A stretch of 48,548 nt of DNA from G020348185 sp964525045 (GTDB taxonomy: Bacteria > Nitrospirota > Nitrospiria > Nitrospirales > UBA8639). Below are positions 41,102-48,548 of this stretch, piece by piece (the first letter of the stretch is position 1; every line of letters starts with the position of its first letter). The position numbers were made by a program, and so were the translations under genes. The DNA lies in NCBI GenBank assembly GCA_964525045.1, contig CAZGFD010000030.1:1-48548 (forward strand). Direction: 5' to 3'. Under the pieces are notes generated by a model, which saw only the letters and a program-made list of their open reading frames with translations, did no database searches and was not told the DNA's origin.

Positions 41102-42996
41102 TTCTCTTCGGCAAACCATTATCACCACCGCGACTTCGCCCCCTCCTGGGATCCGTGTGTCTCTTAGTCACCTTGATCGGGGGGCCTCTTCCAAGCCTGG
41201 GGAACCCAGTATCGGATTTTCCTCTTCAACCACCTGACACATCAAGTCCCCGCGCAACCATGGACAGTTTTCTGAAGAATATGGTCTCGGCTCACCAGCA
41301 ATACCTTTATTACCAAAAGAAATACTTCGAAGATCCAGGTTGGTATCTTACCAAGCCCGTAAGGGCCGAACTGGATAAGGCTATATTATTCTTAACTAGA
41401 GCGACGCGATGTTTTGACTTAAGTGAAATCCCTCCCAGTCTAAAAGAACGATTAGGATTCGAGTCTACGTTATTATTAAAAACGATCTTTGATCGGATCA
41501 GCCTCCCCTCCCTTGAATCAATACCCGACGCCGAAGAAATGAATCAAGAAAATCTTTCTCGCTGGCGTGTCCCGAATACGGAAATTACGATTGCCAAGGT
41601 TTTCGAGGGTCCGCATGAAGGTGAATACCTTTTTTCACCCTCCACGGTGGAGCGTTTAAGCGAATATTACGAACTGGTCAAGCCTCTCCCCCACAAGCCG
41701 GGTGGATGGGAAGGGGTTTACACACTCTATACGGAAGTTAGTGGTAATATCATTCCAGACAAACTGGTGTACAAGCTGCCGGCTTGGGCAAGAGCGCGAA
41801 TATTGGAACATCCCTTATGGAAATGGTTTCTGGCAATCTTGGCCCTTATGATTGCTGTGTACCTTCTTTACAAAATTTTCCATTTCGTCCGAGAGCGTCC
41901 TGGGCTCACCCCTCTTCACGCTGTTCTCTACCGCATTATTTTTCCAATCAGCCTCATGGTCTTGGCATATTCCTTGGACTATCTTCAATATGAAATCGGT
42001 TTTGTGGGAATAATTCGTCAAGTCTTGACAAAAGGGTTGATGGCCGTAACCTTCTTCGGCGCGAGTTGGACCCTTATCCTTATTGGAAACATCATTGCTG
42101 AAGCCGTCATTACCTACCCCAGTATAATTAAAAAGGGCTTGGACGCCGCTATGATTCGCGTGGTTGCGCGAATTATCAGTTTCGCTGTCGCAGCCTGGGT
42201 CGTGGTCCTGGGGGCCCAGATTATCGGCATTCCATTGGCCCCTGTTCTGGCCGGACTGGGTGTCGGAGGTTTAGCCTTGGCCCTTTCCGCACAGCCGACT
42301 GTGGAAAACTTTATCGGAGGCATGACTCTTTTTGCAGATCGACCGGTGCGACTTGGCGAAATGGTGAAGTTCGGGGATAAATTCGGGGAGGTGGAGGAAA
42401 TAGGTCTGCGATCCACTCGCATTCGTACCTTAGATCGCACATTGGTCACCGTTCCCAACGCTGAATTTTCTAAACTGCACCTCGAAAATTACAGCACACG
42501 CGATAAGATGTGGTTTCATCCCCGGATCAGCCTTCGTCTTGATACGACATCAGACCAACTCCGCTACATCTTGATTGAAATCCGAAAGATTTTCTATTCC
42601 CACCCTAAAGTTCATCGAGATCCAGCTCGAATCCGATTCGTTGAATATGGCGAGTACTCGTTGGATCTTGATGTCTTTGCGTACATTTCTGTTTTCGATT
42701 ATGGCGAGTATTTAGAAATTGCTGAAGATCTTTACTTAAGAATGATTGAAGTCATTAATCAAAGCGGTACGGGCTTTGCTGTTCCCGCCCATCGGGAATA
42801 TAGGGAAGAAATGGCCCCAATGGATGAACAACGCGTGCGTGAAATTGAAGCAGAAGTTGAAGCCTGGCGTAGTTCGAGCTCGCTTTATCTTCCGGGATTC
42901 CCAGAAGAAAAAATCAAAGAGCTGAAAGGCACGCTCGACTACCCGCCCTCTGGTTCCCCCCAAAAATGGCCTGAGGAAAAAAGTGGAAAAGAATAG
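41098..42996 (+). CDS. MscS-family channel, second of a tandem pair
   Basis: A 632-residue close paralogue of the preceding gene with the same order: signal peptide, DFPLQPPDTSSPRATMDSFL domain, FDRISLPSLESIPDAEEMNQ, helices, pore (LAGLGVGGLALALSAQPTVE) and beta domain (FADRPVRLGEMVKFGDKFGE). It begins with GTG that overlaps the previous stop (GTGA), so both are made from one transcript by coupling. By eye the pair is well over half identical, highest in the pore region. The C-terminus has a shared WRSSSSLYLPGFPEEKIKEL motif. Confidence 0.93.
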   Translation: MILFGKPLSPPRLRPLLGSVCLLVTLIGGPLPSLGNPVSDFPLQPPDTSSPRATMDSFLKNMVSAHQQYLYYQKKYFEDPGWYLTKPVRAELDKAILFLTRATRCFDLSEIPPSLKERLGFESTLLLKTIFDRISLPSLESIPDAEEMNQENLSRWRVPNTEITIAKVFEGPHEGEYLFSPSTVERLSEYYELVKPLPHKPGGWEGVYTLYTEVSGNIIPDKLVYKLPAWARARILEHPLWKWFLAILALMIAVYLLYKIFHFVRERPGLTPLHAVLYRIIFPISLMVLAYSLDYLQYEIGFVGIIRQVLTKGLMAVTFFGASWTLILIGNIIAEAVITYPSIIKKGLDAAMIRVVARIISFAVAAWVVVLGAQIIGIPLAPVLAGLGVGGLALALSAQPTVENFIGGMTLFADRPVRLGEMVKFGDKFGEVEEIGLRSTRIRTLDRTLVTVPNAEFSKLHLENYSTRDKMWFHPRISLRLDTTSDQLRYILIEIRKIFYSHPKVHRDPARIRFVEYGEYSLDLDVFAYISVFDYGEYLEIAEDLYLRMIEVINQSGTGFAVPAHREYREEMAPMDEQRVREIEAEVEAWRSSSSLYLPGFPEEKIKELKGTLDYPPSGSPQKWPEEKSGKE

Positions 42997-43021
42997 AATT
43001 TTTCCATTTTTCCAAAACATT

Positions 43022-43060
43022 CCTTCTCCCTTTAAGGGAGAAGGTTAGGATGAGGGTAAG
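43022..43060. repeat. REP-like palindromic repeat, copy 1
   Basis: CCTTCTCCCTT-T-AAGGGAGAAGG is a perfect 11-bp inverted repeat, followed by TTAGGATGAGGGTAAG. It is related to the copies at 43167 and 47955. Confidence 0.7.
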
Positions 43061-43166
43061 AGGTCATTGGAAAGATTAAAGTTGTGCAAGGCCAATTCGT
43101 TTCGGTCTTTGCCGACCGTATTAAAATTTAAAACAATTTGGGATATCTGTTACCGCTCTGAGCTTT

Positions 43167-43216
43167 CACCCTCACCCCAACCCTCTCCCTCATAGGGAGA
43201 GAGGGTAAGAGAGGGA
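43167..43216. repeat. REP-like palindromic repeat, copy 2
   Basis: ACCCTCACCCCAACCCTCTC, then CCTCATAGGGAGAGAGGG, closing a hairpin. It is in the opposite orientation to copy 1. The 346-nt gap from MscS to leuS holds these two repeats and no gene. Confidence 0.7.
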
Positions 43217-43342
43217 GTTTTTCCCCATCCCCTTCCTTTATATAAGGATGTCTTGTCGCTCCCAAATGTCTGTGATAGATTCCTATCGAATCCTTTGAAC
43301 CTTTATGGTTGGGGTTCATAACTTAAAAATAGGAAACCTGAC

Positions 43343-45982
43343 GTGGCAGCCTACAACCCGAAAGCCATCGAATCCAAATGGCAGCAGTATTGGAAAGATC
43401 ATCAGGTCTTTCGAGCCGAACTGAATCCCTCCAAGCCGAAGTTCTATGTGTTGGATATGTTTCCGTATCCCTCGGGGTCCGGACTGCACGTGGGACATCC
43501 CAAGGGATACATTGCCACCGATATTATTTCCCGATACAAACGCATGCGGGGATTTAATGTGTTGCATCCCATGGGGTGGGATGCATTCGGGCTACCTGCT
43601 GAGCAATATGCGATTGAGACGGGGACCCATCCTCGTGAGACTACCCGGCGAAACATCGAAACGTTTAAGCGGCAATTACAATCGTTGGGGCTGGACTACG
43701 ATTGGTCCAGAGAAATTGACACGACCGATCCCCGTTATGTCCGGTGGACGCAATGGATTTTCCGGAAACTGTATGAAAAGGGATTGGCTTATATCGCGGA
43801 AGTTCCTGTGAACTGGTGTCCGGCATTGGGAACCGTGCTGGCCAATGAGGAAGTGCAGGATGGTAAAAGCGAACGGGGTGGCCATCCGGTGGTCCGCGTC
43901 CCCATGCGCCAGTGGATGTTGCGCATTACCGCCTATGCGGATCGACTCATTGAGGATCTTGATGAAGTCGACTGGCCCGAACCCATAAAAAAAATGCAAC
44001 GCGATTGGGTCGGCCGTTCCGAAGGGGCACGGATCTACTTTGACGTGGCAGATTCTGCCAATGACCAAATCGAAGTATTTACCACCCGGCCCGATACGTT
44101 ATTCGGAGCGACCTACATGGTCCTGGCTCCCGAGCATCCACTGGTAAAAAAGATTACGACGTCGGCCCAGCGTTCTCCCGTGGAGGCCTATGTTGAAGAA
44201 GTTGGGCGTCGAAGTGAGCGCGCCCGTATCTCCGAAGGCGGGAAGAAAACAGGCGTGTTCACCGGTGCCTACGCTCTTCATCCCGTGTCGGGAACCCCAT
44301 TACCGATTTGGATTGCCGACTATGTGCTCGCGACGTATGGCACAGGCGCTATTATGGCCGTACCGGCACATGATACCCGGGATTTTGCCTTCGCGAAAAC
44401 GTATCAGCTTCCCATCGTCGAAGTGGTATCCGGCGGAGACATTTCAGAAGGAGCCTTCGTGGGGGAAGGGGTGAACGTCAACTCGGATTTCTTGAACGGG
44501 TTGCCCACGGCCGAGGCGAAGACTCGCATGAATTCCTGGCTGGAAGAACATGGAAAGGGCAGCGCCACCATTAGTTACAAATTGCGTGATTGGTTATTCA
44601 GTCGTCAGCGATACTGGGGTGAACCATTCCCGGTCATTCATCTCCCCGATGGGACCACGAAACTGGTTCCTGAATCCGATCTTCCGGTGTTGTTGCCGAA
44701 ACTGGAGGATTATCGGCCGACAGGAGAATTCGAGCCGCCTTTAGCCCGCGCCCGTGAGTGGTTAGAAATAACCGATCACGAGACCAACCAAAAGGCCTTC
44801 CGGGACGCCAATACGATGCCGCAATGGGCGGGGAGCTGCTGGTACTACCTTCGCTTCTGTGATCCGGGGAACGATCAAGCCCCTTGGTCGAAAGAAGCGG
44901 AGCAGTATTGGATGCCCGTCGACTTATATGTGGGGGGGGCCGAGCATGCAGTCTTGCATCTTTTGTATTCGCGGTTCTGGCATAAGGTGTTGTACGACCT
45001 GAAACTGGTGCACACAAAAGAACCCTTTCAAAAGCTCCTGAATCCCGGAATGATTCTTGGCCATAGCTACCGGTACTACGACACGAATCTGTCGGACGAG
45101 CCGTCGGCCAAAACGGACGTTTATTCCGCGGAAGAAGTCCGGATAGACGGGGAAACCGTCCTTCATCAATCAAGTGGCGAGGAGCTCAAAGCGCGTTGGG
45201 TAGCCGCCTCTGATGTAAAATGGAGTGAACAGGGAAAACCGCTTCACCCAACCTTTGAGGGATTGGTTCTGGAAGAAGTAACCGAAAAAATGTCAAAAAG
45301 TCGCGGGAATGTGGTCAATCCCGATGAAGTGATTGCGGAGTATGGAACCGACACCATGCGACTCTATGAAATGTTTATGGGTCCCCTTGAGAAAGGGGCA
45401 CCGTGGTCTTCTGAATCGATTCCGGGAATGTTTCGGTTTCTGCAGCGGGCTCATCGGTTGATACGAGGCGATACAGAAGACCCGGGGGCTTTGGCTCCGA
45501 TCGTTGATGGGACCGGAACGCCTGAACAGGAAAGACTCACCGCCCGCACCATTCAAGGCGTCACCCAGGATATAGAGGATATGGGCTTTAACACCGCAAT
45601 TTCCAAACTGATGGTGTTCGTTCGCGACGTGACTCGAGACCATCCACTCCCCCGACAATCAGGAAAGGCCTTTGTGATCATGTTGTCCCCCTTCGCTCCA
45701 CATTTGGCGGAAGAACTATGGGAAGCTCTCGGACATTCCCCGAGCGTCGTTCATCAGCCATGGCCGACTTACGATCCTGCAGTGATCGCGAGTCCCGACA
45801 TGACCATCCCCTTGCAGATCAACGGAAAATTGCGCAGTAAAATCCAAATTGCAGCCGACGCCACAAAAGAAGATGTGCTCGCCGTTGCCCGCCAGGATGA
45901 GAAGCTGCAAGAATGGTTACAAGGTCAAACGCCGAAAAAGATTATCTACGTCGAAAAAAAATTAGTGAATTTTGTTGTGTAG
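43343..45982 (+). CDS. leuS: Leucyl-tRNA synthetase
   Basis: An 879-residue class I synthetase charging tRNA-Leu. It has the HIGH motif as HVGH (SGSGLHVGHPKGYIATD), the CP1 editing domain (FTTRPDTLFGATYMVLAPEH; TYGTGAIMAVPAHDTRDFAF), LeuRS-specific WAGSCWYYLRFCDP, KMSKS at 649-653 (EKMSKSRGN), an anticodon-binding domain and the C-terminal LINGKLR-like domain (PLQINGKLRSKIQ). The length is normal for bacterial LeuRS. It starts with GTG at 43343 after AGGAAACCTGAC. It is followed by lptE and holA, an order commonly seen in diderm bacteria. Confidence 0.98.
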   Translation: MAAYNPKAIESKWQQYWKDHQVFRAELNPSKPKFYVLDMFPYPSGSGLHVGHPKGYIATDIISRYKRMRGFNVLHPMGWDAFGLPAEQYAIETGTHPRETTRRNIETFKRQLQSLGLDYDWSREIDTTDPRYVRWTQWIFRKLYEKGLAYIAEVPVNWCPALGTVLANEEVQDGKSERGGHPVVRVPMRQWMLRITAYADRLIEDLDEVDWPEPIKKMQRDWVGRSEGARIYFDVADSANDQIEVFTTRPDTLFGATYMVLAPEHPLVKKITTSAQRSPVEAYVEEVGRRSERARISEGGKKTGVFTGAYALHPVSGTPLPIWIADYVLATYGTGAIMAVPAHDTRDFAFAKTYQLPIVEVVSGGDISEGAFVGEGVNVNSDFLNGLPTAEAKTRMNSWLEEHGKGSATISYKLRDWLFSRQRYWGEPFPVIHLPDGTTKLVPESDLPVLLPKLEDYRPTGEFEPPLARAREWLEITDHETNQKAFRDANTMPQWAGSCWYYLRFCDPGNDQAPWSKEAEQYWMPVDLYVGGAEHAVLHLLYSRFWHKVLYDLKLVHTKEPFQKLLNPGMILGHSYRYYDTNLSDEPSAKTDVYSAEEVRIDGETVLHQSSGEELKARWVAASDVKWSEQGKPLHPTFEGLVLEEVTEKMSKSRGNVVNPDEVIAEYGTDTMRLYEMFMGPLEKGAPWSSESIPGMFRFLQRAHRLIRGDTEDPGALAPIVDGTGTPEQERLTARTIQGVTQDIEDMGFNTAISKLMVFVRDVTRDHPLPRQSGKAFVIMLSPFAPHLAEELWEALGHSPSVVHQPWPTYDPAVIASPDMTIPLQINGKLRSKIQIAADATKEDVLAVARQDEKLQEWLQGQTPKKIIYVEKKLVNFVV

Positions 45983-46007
45983 TTCCCGTTCTTTTTTAGG
46001 ACAATCT

Positions 46008-46706
46008 ATGCGTCATATCCTCCTTCTGTTCCGAGTCGGTTTGTTCGTCCTGATAAGTCTCCCGGCTTGCGGCTACCAATTTGGGGTTGAGGGGAGGGGC
46101 CCCACCATTGGAGGAGCGCGCGTCGTCCAATTTGAAGGCCCTCCGGTGGTACTGGCGATTGATCCCTTGGAAAACCGGACATTTGAACGGGACCTGGAAA
46201 TTAAATATTCCCAATATCTTCGCAGGCAGTTTAAGCTGACGAGTGGTGCGGAGGTGGTGAGAAATCCTCAAGATGCAGATTTTTTGCTCAGGGGAGCGAT
46301 TGAATCCGTGTCCTTGCCCAGTTTGACTTTTACACAAAATCAAACTCAGGAGAGCCGGGTTTCCGTCCAAGTGAAGGTAGAGGTAAAAAATCGGCGTACG
46401 GGGAAGGTCTTATGGGTGCAAACGGCAAATGGAACAGCGGAATTTTTTGTGAGCGCCAGTCCTGAGGGTGAAGGAGGGCAGAGCGGGCTCCAATTTAATC
46501 GCATTCTTCAAAACCGGGCATTGGAGCAGGCAGGTCAAGAGGTTGCCATCGACCTATCGGACCGTTTTCTCATTGCCCGGGAAAAGGGTGTGTTCAACAC
46601 AGCCCCGCCACCGGAAAAACAGGACCAAGAAACGGCCGCGCCCACAACTACACCGACCCAAAGTGCACCCCTATCCGAACCTCGCCCCAAACCCGATATG
46701 CCTTGA
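46008..46706 (+). CDS. lptE: LPS-assembly lipoprotein LptE
   Basis: A 232-residue lipoprotein. Signal peptide and lipobox (LISLPACGYQFG), then the LptE fold: IDPLENRTFERDLEIKYSQY, RNPQDADFLLRGAIESVSLP, RVSVQVKVEVKNRRTGKVLW. LptE plugs the LptD barrel and helps insert lipopolysaccharide in the outer membrane. Start ATG 46008 (TTTAGGACAATCT upstream) is used; a longer frame overlapping leuS is not needed. A Pro/Gln/Thr-rich tail (about 190-232) is longer than in typical LptE and looks disordered. The leuS-lptE-holA order supports the call. Confidence 0.9.
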   Translation: MRHILLLFRVGLFVLISLPACGYQFGVEGRGPTIGGARVVQFEGPPVVLAIDPLENRTFERDLEIKYSQYLRRQFKLTSGAEVVRNPQDADFLLRGAIESVSLPSLTFTQNQTQESRVSVQVKVEVKNRRTGKVLWVQTANGTAEFFVSASPEGEGGQSGLQFNRILQNRALEQAGQEVAIDLSDRFLIAREKGVFNTAPPPEKQDQETAAPTTTPTQSAPLSEPRPKPDMP

Positions 46707-46735
46707 ACCGGTATTCTTTATTGGAAAAGCCGAAC

Positions 46736-46781
46736 TTCCCTCTCCCTGCTAGCGATTGGGTCAGGCCGAGGGTGGGGGCTG
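46736..46781. repeat. Degenerate REP-like repeat, copy 3
   Basis: TTCCCTCTCCCTGCTAGCGA and then TGGGTCAGGCCGAGGGTGGG lie between lptE and holA. The sequence keeps the CCCTCTCCC and GAGGGTGGG parts but not complementary arms. Confidence 0.4.
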
Positions 46782-46801
46782 AACTTGAGTTGTAATACAA
46801 A

Positions 46802-47890
46802 ATGAAACCTCATGACCTCCACGGTGCTATTCGTCGATCGGGTATGGCCCCGCTGTATTTGATTGTGGGAGAAGAGGCCTTCTTCCGGGACGAGGCCGTG
46901 GCGACGCTTAAGGCTTCCTTGGTGGCGCCGTCCCCTCAAGCGGAGAGTCAGGAGGATCCCGGGTTTAATGTTGATGTGCTCTATGCGGATGAGACCGATG
47001 CGTCGGAAATTTTAACCTACGCGCAGGAAATGTCCTTTTTTGGGGCCAGGCGTCTTATCATTATCAAATGGATCGAAAAATTGGCGACTCGCCATGGCGA
47101 AGCCCTTGTCCCTTACCTACAAAAGCCGAATGAATCGACGACCCTTGTGTTTGTCGGCACAAAACTGGACGGTCGATTAAAATGGGCGCGTACCTTAAAA
47201 AAACATGCGACCGTCGTTGAGTGCGCGCCGCTCTATGAAAATCAACGATTCCTCTGGGTGAAGCAACAGGCCGGGCAACTGGGAATCAAGCTTGATGAGA
47301 CCGCCCTTCATGCATTGGCCGAAACGGCAGGAGAGGGGTTATATGTCACCCGGGGAGAGTTGGACAAACTCGCCAATTACCTTTCTCCAACAACCAGAGG
47401 GAGCGCGAAAGACGTTGAAGCCATTCGTGGAATGGAGCCTGAGGCGTCTGTCTTCGATTTGACGACGGCGATCGGGCGAGGCGATCGGGGACGGGCACTC
47501 TACATCGTGTCAAAAAACCTCGAATTAGGGGAAGCCCCCTTGCGCATCCTTGGTGCCCTGGTCTGGCAAGTACGACGTATTTGGAAAGCCAAATCGTTCA
47601 TCGCGGATGGCACCCATCAATCTCAGGTCGCACGACTTCTGGGCATTCCTCCCTTCCGGGCCTCAGAATTTTTTCGTCAGATTCAGGGATGGTCAGAATC
47701 GCAATGCGCCCAGGCCTGGGAGCTATTCTGGAAATCGGATGCCGCCCTGAAAGGGGGAATCTCAGCCGCTCCGCATCGAGTCTTAGACGAGCTAGTTCTT
47801 TCCCTTTGCGCCATGAAGCAAAACAGCGGATCTAAGCCCAGTCCAGTCGCACTCACACAAGCCTCCCCTCGCCAATCATTTTCAAGATGA
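46802..47890 (+). CDS. holA: DNA polymerase III subunit delta
   Basis: The clamp-loader delta subunit, which opens the beta sliding clamp. A 362-residue protein with the expected domains: APLYLIVGEEAFFRDEAVAT at the N-terminus, MSFFGARRLIIIKWIEKLAT, VFVGTKLDGRLKWARTLKKH, the helical VFDLTTAIGRGDRGRALYIV and LRILGALVWQVRRIWKAKSF, and the C-terminal collar domain. It lacks a strong ribosome binding site before ATG. It ends with a short Ser/Pro-rich tail. Length and order of motifs are normal for HolA. Confidence 0.95.
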   Translation: MKPHDLHGAIRRSGMAPLYLIVGEEAFFRDEAVATLKASLVAPSPQAESQEDPGFNVDVLYADETDASEILTYAQEMSFFGARRLIIIKWIEKLATRHGEALVPYLQKPNESTTLVFVGTKLDGRLKWARTLKKHATVVECAPLYENQRFLWVKQQAGQLGIKLDETALHALAETAGEGLYVTRGELDKLANYLSPTTRGSAKDVEAIRGMEPEASVFDLTTAIGRGDRGRALYIVSKNLELGEAPLRILGALVWQVRRIWKAKSFIADGTHQSQVARLLGIPPFRASEFFRQIQGWSESQCAQAWELFWKSDAALKGGISAAPHRVLDELVLSLCAMKQNSGSKPSPVALTQASPRQSFSR

Positions 47891-47954
47891 GAGAGGATTC
47901 GGGACTAGGAAATTTTTCGAATCTTAAGAGTTGAGGATTTCGGTTAGCTTCCGC

Positions 47955-47993
47955 CCCCTCTCCTTAGAAGGGAGAGGGTTGGGGTAAGGGTGA
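47955..47993. repeat. REP-like palindromic repeat, copy 4
   Basis: CCCCTCTCCTTAGAAGGGAG plus AGGGTTGGGGTAAGGGTGA; a clear hairpin in the same orientation as copy 1. It lies between convergent holA and rpsT and may help terminate or insulate them. Confidence 0.7.
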
Positions 47994-48019
47994 CAGGGTC
48001 GAATTGTTTCGGGGCGAGC

Positions 48020-48283
48020 TTAAATCTTTTTGACGCGCTTGGCGAGTCTGGACACCCAGCGAGAGGCGGTATTTCGATGAAGCGTTCCCTTGGTGGCAGC
48101 TTTGTGCAGTTCCGAGGTAGCTTGACGAAGCGTGGTATTGGCGAGTTCGGAATCCTTCTTTTCCAAAGCGGTTTTGACTTTTTTTACCACTGTTTTTACG
48201 CGGCTTAACACCAGACGATTGCGTTGATGCCGTTTAACCGATTGTCGAGCCCGTTTGATTGCCGATTTATGCCTAATGGCCAT
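48020..48283 (-). CDS. rpsT: 30S ribosomal protein S20
   Basis: An 87-residue, very basic helical protein with the S20 pattern: MAIRHKSAIKRARQSVKRHQ, then RNRLVLSRVKTVVKKVKTAL and KGTLHRNTASRWVSRLAKRV. It binds 16S rRNA early in small-subunit assembly. Strong GGAGG lies 6 nt before the ATG. The length is normal. It is transcribed toward holA and divergently from the tRNA-His gene. Confidence 0.97.
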   Translation of the reverse strand: MAIRHKSAIKRARQSVKRHQRNRLVLSRVKTVVKKVKTALEKKDSELANTTLRQATSELHKAATKGTLHRNTASRWVSRLAKRVKKI

Positions 48284-48405
48284 ACATTTCCTCCAATTTG
48301 AGAATCACAATGATCGCGTAACTTCTTAACACAGGGAGTTGAGAGGGGTCAACACGTCGCTGTTTTCAAGCTTGCGTTGCTTCAATTGGAATATCGTCAA
48401 CTTTC

Positions 48406-48434
48406 TTGCAGCCCCCCAGGTCGTTTGCTAAGAT
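48406..48434 (+). promoter_or_regulatory. Promoter of tRNA-His
   Basis: TTGCAG (48406-48411), a 17-nt spacer and TAAGAT (48429-48434), about 40 nt before the tRNA. It also lies in the divergent rpsT upstream region. Confidence 0.55.
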
Positions 48435-48472
48435 AAAATCCTTCTTTTTCATATCAATTCGCCAATCCGTGT

Positions 48473-48548
48473 GGTGGGTGTAGCTCAAGGGTAGAGCGCC
48501 TGACTGTGGCTCAGGAGGCTGCGGGTTCGAAACCCGTCACTCACCCCA
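48473..48548 (+). tRNA. tRNA-His (anticodon GTG)
   Basis: The acceptor stem pairs GTGGGTG with CACTCAC. The anticodon loop contains GTG in CTGACTGTGGCTCAG, the T-arm is GCGGGTTCGAAACCCGT, and the D-arm is GCTCAAGGGTAGAGC. An extra 5' G (48473, G-1) faces C73, the identity element of tRNA-His. CCA is encoded and ends exactly at the window edge. Confidence 0.95.

Noticed and set aside
42982..43010. GGAAAA/TTTTTCC inverted repeat after the MscS pair as a terminator
   Set aside because: Short AT-rich arms overlap the stop codon region and the T-run is interrupted; evidence is insufficient.

Overview
The window looks like a chromosomal stretch from a Gram-negative (diderm) bacterium of moderate GC, most plausibly a Nitrospira-type member of the Nitrospirota. 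That placement is an inference from the overall protein flavour and gene mix, not a proven assignment. Diderm status is directly supported: LptE, an RND efflux pump with an outer-membrane factor, a FadL-type porin and several lipoboxes are all encoded. TTG and GTG starts with good Shine-Dalgarno sequences are frequent. No phage, insertion sequence, CRISPR array or rRNA was seen; the only RNA gene is tRNA-His at the right edge.

Layout. 0-4.2 kb (minus strand): the first 49 codons of a secreted protein cut by the window edge, then a FadL-type porin in an operon with a sensor kinase whose N-terminus resembles V4R/HNOB-type ligand domains. 4.4-6.6 kb: VOC protein plus UvrC, the latter lacking its C-terminal helix-hairpin-helix domain. 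6.9-8.2 kb (minus): the most unusual locus, an apparent diversity-generating retroelement (DGR) remnant or satellite. It holds a DUF1566 secreted protein whose last 40 codons carry an adenine-mutagenesis-like signature, a palindrome just downstream, a short Avd-like protein and a small conserved-looking protein, but no reverse transcriptase or template repeat in the window. 8.8-12 kb: outer-membrane protein, PPK2 and a patatin. 12.2-18.5 kb: a P1B-type ATPase lacking the usual membrane and N-terminal cysteines, surrounded by small glycine-rich membrane proteins that resemble the mycobacterial PacL (DUF1490) partners of P-ATPases, with a Ca2+/H+ exchanger and a PepSY protein beside them. 18.6-27.8 kb: M20 peptidase, a second patatin (a lipoprotein), two SYLF proteins, an MscS channel, a degenerate MBL-fold protein and a bestrophin.

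28-31.5 kb: a sigma-54 activator faces an OsmC gene through a well-formed -24/-12 promoter with two upstream repeats. 31.7-39 kb: complete RND tripartite efflux operon and a CPA2 antiporter. 39-43 kb: tandem, translationally coupled MscS paralogues. 43.3-48.5 kb: conserved housekeeping block leuS-lptE-holA, rpsT on the opposite strand, and tRNA-His, with copies of a palindromic REP-like intergenic repeat.

Taken together, much of 8-43 kb concerns the envelope, ion balance and stress: three MscS channels, bestrophin, CAX, CPA2, P-ATPase, PPK2, two patatins, two SYLF proteins and RND efflux. The items most worth following are the DGR-like locus, the Cys-less P-ATPase with its PacL-like satellites, and the sigma-54/OsmC control region.
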